Source: Schistocerca nitens (Eukaryota > Arthropoda > Insecta > Orthoptera > Acrididae). Taken from it: a stretch of DNA of 64,000 bases. The notes beneath the pieces are model-generated. The model worked only from the letters and a program-made list of their open reading frames with translations. It was not told the origin of the DNA and did no database searches. The DNA lies in contig NC_064616.1 in the NCBI RefSeq assembly GCF_023898315.1, positions 709,805,389 through 709,869,388 on the forward strand, in the 5' to 3' direction. Made by a program: the position numbers and the translations under genes. Below, piece by piece: positions 56,891 through 64,000 of the stretch (the stretch's first letter is position 1; every line of letters begins with the position of its first letter).

Positions 56891-57782
56891 CAGATATTTA
56901 TTTCTGTTGGTACTGTTTCTAGAGATTTGTAATCAGTGACATAATAAAACAGTAGCAGGTCTCTTCGGCTATTTTAGATTCAATAGTTGCCTTTATCCGC
57001 ATTCAGCTCCAACGTCCACTAATCCTCAATCCTCTACAAATCGCTATAGCTTACCAGAGTGGCAACCCTGCTATAGACAGGAGCCTACATATAAATATGT
57101 ATTCCGAAAACCACTGGACGGTGTGGAATATGTCGGATCAGTAGTGTCGATTTCTTCGTTCCTTTTCCAGCCTCTGTACATACCCTAAATCTCCTCTATA
57201 ATCGCTACCCCAGACATAGATTTTTAACGGCCAACGACCAAGAAAGCCTTAATGCTCGCTACAAGAGGACTGCACAAAGAAAATCTTATACATTTGCAAT
57301 TCATCGCTATCGAATGATTATCTATAAATGTGTCCCCGTACGTGTCCTAATATCCTTTATCGTATTCCAGTGATCGCTACGCTAGATATGCGACGGCATA
57401 ATGGTCTCTTCACTGACAGAATAGTATTTTATGAGAAATAATGAAAAATAATCACCAATTTTTCAATTGGGCTATTCCTCCATAATACAATTCTAACAGT
57501 ATCACAGTACTTCCTACATCTGCACTATCCACTGAACCATTTACATTGGTGCAACAGTCATCCACGCACAATTCAGAGTTACTGAAAGATCAGGGAAAGA
57601 TTCGCGGTTTAATCATAATATTGTACATTTTTCCCCCAAGCGCTCTTCGGGAGTGGACCGACCATGATACCGTATTCCATCTAGAGCAGAGTACATCCAC
57701 GTGCTAGTACATGTATGTGTAGTGTAAACAAACACAGTACCTAGACGCTTATCCGCCTATCTTACATCGAGAGCCAGTTAAC
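56891..57782. other. No gene recognised
   Basis: No sustained frame. CGCTCTTCGGGAGTGGACCG at about 57,641 echoes the 3' coding end of the LINE family but is too short to call. Confidence 0.4.
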
Positions 57783-57794
57783 CAGCAAGTACAA

Positions 57795-58144
57795 AAAATA
57801 AATAAATAAATGGTGAAAATGGCTCTGAGCACTATGGGACTTAACAAATGTTCAAATGTGTGTGAAATCTTATGGAATTTAACTGCTAAGGTCATCAGTC
57901 CCTAAGCTTACACACTACTTAACCTAAATTATCCTAAGGACAAACACACATACCCATGCCCAAGGAAGGACTCGAACCTCCGTCGGGACCAGCCTCACAG
58001 TCCATGAATGCAGCGCCTTAGACCGGGGACTTAACATAGGAAGTCATCAGTCCCCTAGAACTTAGAACTACTTAAACCTAAATAAGCTAAGGACATCACA
58101 CACATCCATGCCCGAGGCAGGATTCGAACCTGCAACCGTAGCGG
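57795..58144 (-). mobile_element. SINE type 1, interrupted by SINE type 3
   Basis: Outer copy with an (AAAT)n-like end at 57,795-57,812 and a duplication CAGCAAGTACAA (57783-57794, 58145-58156). Its halves are separated by the nested SINE; the head end is incomplete. Confidence 0.92.
57847..58025 (-). mobile_element. SINE type 3 nested in SINE type 1
   Basis: Flanked by the exact 11-bp duplication GGGACTTAACA, which is itself part of the type 1 consensus (57836-57846, 58026-58036). Head slightly truncated relative to the copy at 35954. Confidence 0.93.
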
Positions 58145-58156
58145 CAGCAAGTACAA

Positions 58157-59500
58157 GTCAGACTAAATCAATGTCGATGTTTCCTCCAGCAACAGCAATC
58201 TTCTTAGTGCTTCTTACACTTCGATCCAAATTATAGTGCCACAGTCTCCAGGTGACATCCCGACAGCAGTTGCGGCCACTCGCCTCCTACACTGTCGCTT
58301 CTTAATGGGTGGATTACATCCCTTAAAAATCCATTCAGATTAAATTGAGCTGGACAATTCTGCTTTAACTCACCGTCCTGTCAGTCTTCAGTGTCTGAGT
58401 TGCTTTCCTTAAGATTCCAGCAAATGAATATATGCATTCTTCTTCAGCTCGCTCCAGATGCTTACTGATAGGCATTTTACTACGGTTAACGCTTCCGATG
58501 ACAGTGTACGGGATTTCTAGTCCTATTCATGTGCAATAGATTTAGTTACGTTCATGTCAACTACTAGCCCCAGCATAGGTCTTCCCGCCTGCTTGCAGAC
58601 ACCTCCATCACCGGAGAACATCCTACATGTACAGCAAATACGCTGCAATCTCACGCTCTGATCGAGTAAAAAAAAATATGCTTGTCTATACACGTCTATA
58701 CTTACCCCAATTCACCGTTATGCTTCCGGAAGAAATAGGTCATCTTTCCTAGAGATTTTTTTGGTTACATATTCGAATGGAGTATGTCAACGTATAAGAT
58801 CCTAACAGAATCCACTTGATGCTTTTGCTTCGCGGATCAGCCACGTAACACGAACTGATGTGGACTCACATGATTAGCAGACAGCGTCTATGCAGTGTGA
58901 GCTGTCGAATCGATGTTACTGTTCGTTAATACGTATCATTTAACCACAAACGGATCCACATGTGTTAATAACGAAATAGCAGCGGACAATGACCTCAAAG
59001 TTATAATGGAAGTTGAGGATGTATGGTGAGGTACGGATGCGAGGCTCGTTCAAATAGGGTGGGAGAAGCTGTTCGGCAAACTGACATACACACTTGAGGG
59101 ACAGTTGACGGTTAAGAGCAACACAGTCTGTCTCGGCATTCCCGTCCCTGACAGCAGCAGTGTTAGTGCATCATTACTCACTGTGATTAGTGTTGCTACG
59201 TTAAAATTAACAACTCGAGAGTCATCGCAAAGCGTATTCCTAAAGCATCAAAGTGTCATGCACATACATGGTCTGTAGGAAGCTGTATGTACTGGAGTGG
59301 AGTGAGAGTAGATTTCTAGTATTGTGTTGCTTAACATAGTGCGAGCACTGCGATGGAGATGTGCTGTTTGTGATTTTGGTCACTCAATCATTCTAAGATC
59401 AACGAAAGTACAATACAATGTGGTATATCTATCCCAACAGGATTTGAATTCAATAAGTGTAGAATTTAAAGTATACAAACACGATTATCTTCGAAATACT
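58157..59500. other. No gene recognised
   Basis: About 1.3 kb without a sustained frame or a repeat that I recognise. Confidence 0.4.
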
Positions 59501-59504
59501 CACA

Positions 59505-59580
59505 AGAAGCTAGCACAGGATAGAGTAGCGCGGATAGCTGCATCAAACCAGTCTCTGGACTGAAGACCACAACAACAACA
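59505..59580 (+). mobile_element. RTE-like LINE 3' end, short fragment
   Basis: Reads KKLAQDRVARIAASNQSLD then a stop and a CAACAACAAC tail, matching the longer minus-strand fragment at 63612-63878. Confidence 0.75.
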
Positions 59581-59584
59581 GTCT

Positions 59585-59935
59585 CCAAACATAAGTAAAT
59601 GCTGATTAAGTACAGCGATGCTGTGTGTGATACTTCCTCGCACCACTGTCAAATATTCCATTAAAACTACACTCTTCCGTGCCATATTCATCCATATAGA
59701 ACCCCTCTTGATTTCGAGATGTAATTTGCTTAGTAAGAAAAAAGTACCCAGTAATCCAGCGTTGCAATGGAATGAGATGCGTGTAACATAAGTCCCAAAA
59801 GATTGTCAGGGCTATTTAATACAGTGATGCTATGTGTGATACTCGCTTCCATAATTAACAAATGCTTCATTAAAACTACAGTGTTCCTCGACATATACAT
59901 CCCATACTGATTTTTGAAATGTACTTCCATGTCAC
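59585..59935. repeat. Two diverged direct repeats, about 150-160 bp each
   Basis: 59585-59745 and 59790-59935 share TACAGCGATGCTGTGTGTGA / TACAGTGATGCTATGTGTGA, CATTAAAACTACA and CATATTCATCC / CATATACATCC in order. The minus frames are alike (VVLMEYLTVVRGSITHSIAV and VVLMKHLLIMEASITHSITV). Family unknown. Confidence 0.75.
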
Positions 59936-60286
59936 TAGCATTTAGACAGGATCAAACACAAAAAGTCCATTTCCATAGTTATAAATCAGGGCATAAAAAT
60001 CATATTCTTTTCATTGGAGGAAGATATAAACGTCTGTCCAAAACGTTATGTAATCGCACATACCTATTCTGATTATCCGAATCCATAAGCAAGTAGTGAT
60101 CTGTAGAAGGTCATTGCTATAGTACAGGCTGATGGTCCATTTCAGATTTAACCAGTTCTGCTTTAGATGTAATTTTTGTATTCCTGCCATACCAATTTCT
60201 TCTAATATATACCATGCTCCTGACCATGAATTATGGTACAATGTCTCTAGAGTGCACAGACTTTCTCGTATTACAGTATTAATACA

Positions 60287-61480
60287 CACTTATCAGCCAG
60301 AACATTATGAGCACCGACCTGCTGTCGTTATAAACCCGAGCGGGCGATAACAGCGTCACTTGATAAGGAATGACTGCTAATCAACACACGGACAGCGCAC
60401 ATAGTATCAGTGAGCGTGCTGTCCGTGTGTAGATTGGGGAAGGCGCGCAATCTGAGTTTGACCGAGGACGGATTGTGATGGCCTAGAGGCTCCGCACGAG
60501 CATTTCGGAAACTGCACCACTTGTCAGGTGTTCGAGGTGTGTTGGTGTGTGTGTCTTCAACACGTGGCGAGACCACGGTGAAACCACATCCAGATGTCAT
60601 GGGGTTACGTGGCCATCTCTCATTACAGATGTCAGACGTCGTAGGCTGGGTGTACTGGTAAAACAGGAACTAACATTAGACTTTAATGTTGGGCAGATGA
60701 CAAGTGTGTCTGAACACACACACACCATGCACCGAACACTCCTAACGATGGGCCTCCACAGCTGATGACCCATGCATGTGTCAATATTAACACCACGATA
60801 TCGGCAACTATGACTGGAATGGGAATGTGACCATTGCCACTGGACGGAGTACTGGCAGAGCGCTGCATGGTCTGACGAATCCCGATACCTTCTTCATCGC
60901 GTGATGGGAGGGCGCAAATCCGTCGTTTTCCAGGGGTACAGCTCCTTGACACCTGTGTTGCAGTATGGAAATGAGTTGGTGGCGGCTCCATTATGCTCTG
61001 TCGAACAGTCACGTTGGCATCCAAGAGTCCAATGGAGCTTTTCCAAGGGACCATGACGGCCAAGGAGTACCGTACACTGGTTGCATACCACGTACACCCC
61101 TTCATGACGATCATGTTTCCTGACGGCAGTACCATTTTGCAACAAGATAATGTGCCATGTCACCAGGCCAGAAGTGTGATGGAGTGGTTTGAGACATACA
61201 GTGGCGAGTTCCAATTGATGTGCTGACCCCCCAACTCGCCAGATCTGATCCCAATTGAACACATATTGGATGTGATTGAACAAGGTATCAGAGCTCTTCG
61301 CCCACCTCCCGGGAATTACGTGAATTAGGGGAATTGTATGCAGATGTGGTGTAAACTCCCTCCAGCAACCTAGCAAGACCTCGTTGCTTCCGTGCCATGA
61401 TGGGTCGCCACTGTCACCTGTGCCAAAGGTGGACATACCGGCTATTAGGTAGGTGGTCATAATATTCTGGCTGATCAGTG
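60287..61480 (+). mobile_element. Tc1-like element, family 4, degraded (1,194 bp)
   Basis: Inverted ends CACTTATCAGCCAGAACATT and TATTCTGGCTGATCAGTG, both bordered by CA instead of the usual TA. Transposase traces on the plus strand: THPDVMG-like near 60,590, TILQQDNVPCHQARSVMEWF (second Asp block, 61,132-61,190), then PPNSPDLIPIEHILDVIEQG at about 61,230-61,290. Many stops, so inactive. Confidence 0.85.
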
Positions 61481-61917
61481 CATGATGTCATCATTCCATC
61501 CAGGATATAGCGCATACATTAAAAACCAAGCACCTTTAAGTGCCAGTTTTGAGTACATCTGCTGTGTACTCAATAGTTTATTCTAAAGTAATATGACGCA
61601 TCGTCGTCGGCAGCACTCAGAGTTTCTTTTCTCCCTGTAGTACACCCCAATACAGGATCTGGGCGATTCTAACTTAGAGGGTGTACATATTGCAAAGCTC
61701 GTGTTACAAGATCATGTGGAACTCTACAGCACAGATCTTTACAATAGTACTCTGCTGAGGGACGAAATGACGTTTTCTTTAACCCCATGGAAGACTGCAT
61801 AAGTTGACAGAACGGTGGTATTGTCTGTCAGTTCCTTGCCCCGACACTAAAAAAGAATCATGATTCTCCAACACAGGTCAAGAGGTGTTGAAGGTTACAG
61901 TGTAATCATAACCGTCA
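61481..61917. other. No gene recognised
   Basis: Non-coding spacer between the Tc1-like element and the SINE type 4 remnant. Confidence 0.4.
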
Positions 61918-62072
61918 TATTAAGACGCCACATTGGGCGACTTGCGCGTCGGTGATGATGAAATGAAGATGAAGACAACATTACACCCAGTCCACAAACG
62001 GAGAAAATCTCCAACCCGACCAGGAATCGACACTGCATGGGAGACAAGCACGTAACCACTAAATTAAGCAGG
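61918..62072 (-). mobile_element. tRNA-derived SINE type 4, degraded
   Basis: Minus-strand head ...TTTAGTGGTTACGTGCTTGT, B-box-like TGTCGATTCCTGG, then GGAGATTTTCTCCG, CTGGGTGT and a tail GATGAAATGA...GTCGCCCAATG that I associate with another insect SINE. No target duplication found. Confidence 0.6.
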
Positions 62073-62773
62073 TGGACACAACGTATAAAGAAAGCACATT
62101 ATAAAATAATGGCATCTCTTAAAATATCGTTGCCTTTTCAAAGGTGCTATTACTGTAGCTAAAATGGGTCTCTGACACACTGCACGCGAGCAGACGGTGT
62201 GTCTATATTTAACGCAAACAGAAAACTGTCTGCAGGGAAAGAAAAGTAATACCACTTCTTTCTGGAAGCAGATGTTACATATGTGAGCATTGTCAGAAGC
62301 TCTCACGGTCACATGGTGTTCTGTTGCTGCTTTCAGAAGCTTTGATGGAAGTTTAATATTAGCTGCAACCTTTGCAATAATTTTTGCATCTCTCATCTGC
62401 CAGGAAACATCCACTACATCCCTAATCCTCCCAAGAAGCACAAACAAGCACTTGGGAAACGACACAGATGTTCAGCTCATGGGTTATTCGTTTCCTCCCA
62501 GTATTTTAACCCTCTACCACAATGGAAACACACAGTTTCATCTCCGCCACCAGTATAAAAGAATCCAGCTTCACTTAGTTTGTCAGGGCGTTGCTTAATA
62601 GCTGGCCTTGCATCGTATGTTCTATATTCAGGGTGAGCTAAGCAAATATCCCGCACATCACATGTTGAGCTGCATAACGATGCTGATTCAGGAGATGAAA
62701 ATGAGAATATGTCCATTCTGCACAGCTTACAAGTATCGTACAAGACAAACAGTTTGACCCACCAATGTAACAC
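62064..62773 (-). pseudogene. Inhibitor of apoptosis (IAP) pseudogene: BIR + RING
   Basis: IAPs bind caspases through BIR domains and ubiquitinate through a C-terminal RING. In one continuous frame the minus strand reads LAHPEYRTYDARPAIKQRPD, KLSEAGFFYTGGGDETVCFH, CGRGLKYWEE, then AEHLCRFPKCLFVLL, a BIR with its CxxC, His and Cys ligands. About 85 residues later comes CNICFQKEVVLLFFPCRQFS and VCVK, then TVCSRAVCQRPILATV, a RING at the usual C-terminal position. Decay: a TGA at 62477-62479 replaces the expected Trp after NNP; part of the BIR N-terminal helix is missing; three RING ligands are substituted (His to Gln, Cys to Tyr, Cys to Arg). BIR and RING lie in one frame without an intron, which suits a retrocopy, but no poly(A) or target duplication was found. 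Confidence 0.88.
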
Positions 62774-62886
62774 CCCAGCATCCTCAGATATCCACTACGT
62801 TACAGAACGACATGTTTTCAAAACTCCTTAATATATAGCCTACTCGAAAATCCAAGTTGCTGACATTTCTGCTCACGTGATCATGA

Positions 62887-63091
62887 TGGTTCAAATGGTT
62901 CAAATGGCTCTGAGCACTATGGGACTTAACTTCTTTGGTCATCAGTCCCCTAGAACTTAGAACTACTTAAACCTAACTATCCTAAGGACATCACACACAT
63001 CCATGCCCGAGGCAGGATTCGAACCTGCGACCGTAGCGGTCGCGCGGTTCCAGACTGTAGCGCCTAGAACCGCTCGGCCACTCCGGCCGGC
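62887..63091 (-). mobile_element. tRNA-derived SINE type 1
   Basis: Full-length minus-strand copy, exact duplication CGTGATCATGA (62876-62886, 63092-63102). Confidence 0.95.
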
Positions 63092-63102
63092 CGTGATCAT
63101 GA

Positions 63103-63611
63103 CGTCACTTCTGGCCATATATTCTAAATTCGCTTGTGAATGTAGCACTGTTGTAATTTCTCTATGTACGAGTATGTGCATCTGTTTTGTGTGAAGCATC
63201 CCCACAGTGCAGGGTAGGTTCGAGATAGGACAGGGATAGAGGTCGTAGGTGGATTCACCTTCCAACCCTATCCCAGACAAGCGTGGTGGATGCACCTTGA
63301 ACCCTATCCCGGTCCTATGCCAAACGTTCCCTGTACTGTAGGCTTTCAAGTGTATGGATTTCCTAGTGGGAAAGGGGGACGCATTATATCCCATTTACAG
63401 CACTACTCTCGTGCAGTCTTTAAGTCTTGGTGTTGTGCCATCACATTGGATACGCATTAGAATGATCGAAAATAGATGTGCAACGGAAGACCACTGCAGC
63501 CGAAAATAAAAGCAATCACTCATAAATTGTAGGTCGACATATGATACAGCTTCACTCTAACGGTGCTGTGAAGCTTCTGGAATTAGAGAGGTGAATCTCG
63601 GACTAGTTATG
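63103..63611. other. No gene recognised
   Basis: Two related local segments (AGGTGGATTCACCTTCCAACCCTATCCC..., GGTGGATGCACCTTGAACCCTATCCC...) at about 63,248-63,325 form a short imperfect direct repeat of about 45 bp. Confidence 0.5.
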
Positions 63612-63878
63612 TTGTTGTTGTTGTGGTATTCAGTCCTGAGACTGGTTTGAAGCAGCTCTCCATGCTACTCTATCCTGTGCAAGCTTCTTCATCTCCCAGT
63701 ACCTACTGCAACCTACATCCTTCTGAATCTGCTTAGTGTATTCACCTTTTGGTCTCCCTCTACGATTTATACCATCCACGCTGCCCTCCAGTACTGAATT
63801 GGTGATCCATTGATACCTCAGAACATGTCCTACCAACCGATCCCTTCTTCTAGTCAAGTTGTGCCACAAACTCCTCCC
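63612..63878 (-). mobile_element. RTE-like LINE 3' end, 5'-truncated
   Basis: The minus frame reads MGRSLWHNLTRRRDRLVGHV, LRYQWITNSVLEGSVDGINR, RGRPKGEYTKQIQKDVG and KLAQDRVAWRAASNQSQD with a stop, then a (CAA)n tail at about 63,610-63,625. This is the C-terminal end of an RTE/Penelope-like or similar ORF; I favour RTE from memory of the H-V-x-R...R-G-R-P pattern. The upstream part may continue beyond the SINE and the window edge. Confidence 0.75.
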
Positions 63879-63880
63879 CA

Positions 63881-64000
63881 AAAATGGTTCAAATGGCTCT
63901 GAGCACTATGGGACTCAACTGCTGAGGTCATTAGTCCCCTAGAACTTAGAACTAGTTAAACCTAACTAACCTAAGGACATCACAAACATCCATGCCCGAG
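63881..64000 (-). mobile_element. tRNA-derived SINE type 1, cut by window end
   Basis: 3' tail and middle of a minus-strand copy (starts ATGGTTCAAATGGCTCTGAG); the head lies beyond the window. Confidence 0.93.

Noticed and set aside
1-64000. CRISPR arrays, bacterial operons, riboswitches
   Set aside because: No regularly spaced short repeats; all gene content and repeats are of animal-genome type.

Overview
The window looks like repeat-rich, intergenic DNA from a large arthropod genome. An orthopteran such as a locust (Schistocerca type) is my best guess, because the tRNA-derived SINE repeated throughout (about 200 bp, ending ...CAGAGCCATTTGAACC) is one I associate with locust genomes; that is recognition from memory, not a search. 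No intact single-copy host gene is visible. The one host-derived gene remnant is a BIR+RING inhibitor-of-apoptosis (IAP) pseudogene at 62.1-62.8 kb.

Region 1, 1-15.9 kb: a CR1/L2-like LINE is split by a complete-length Polinton/Maverick (382-14706, 14,325 bp). The Polinton has 669-bp terminal inverted repeats (TIRs), AG...CT ends and a 6-bp CATATA target duplication. It carries PolB, a KilA-N protein, integrase with chromodomain, a tail-fibre-like protein, adenovirus-type protease, a pX-like hydrophobic protein, a PLA2-like protein, a core-like protein, packaging ATPase, minor capsid protein and major capsid protein, plus a zinc-finger gene inside each TIR. It is a fossil with about ten breaks, although its TIRs differ at only about five sites. 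Nine different genes begin at the exact hexamer TAAATG, while PolB and KilA-N do not. This resembles the late-promoter/start motif of poxviruses and is the most striking signal in the window.

Region 2, 15.9-32.7 kb: Tc1-like remnants, tRNA SINEs, a 5S-rRNA-derived SINE with perfect target duplications, a nearly full LINE (20.9-23.8 kb), a recent Tc1/mariner copy with one stop codon (25.5-27.0 kb), a fold-back element and CA/CT microsatellites.

Region 3, 32.8-37.6 kb: a second, much older Polinton fossil on the minus strand, recognisable only by PolB blocks.

Region 4, 38.5-47.3 kb: stacked insertions. A LINE holds a Tc1/mariner copy with an uninterrupted 340-residue transposase and a SINE; next to it lies a second Tc1 family, itself holding a SINE.

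Region 5, 47.3-64 kb: two Jockey-clade LINE remnants in the same orientation, more SINEs (one nested in another), duplicated unknown repeats, a fourth Tc1-like family, the IAP pseudogene and an RTE-like LINE 3' end.

The layout as a whole is a layered transposon graveyard. Target duplications let the order of several insertions be read directly: LINE before Polinton; LINE before Tc1/mariner and SINE; SINE type 1 before SINE type 3.
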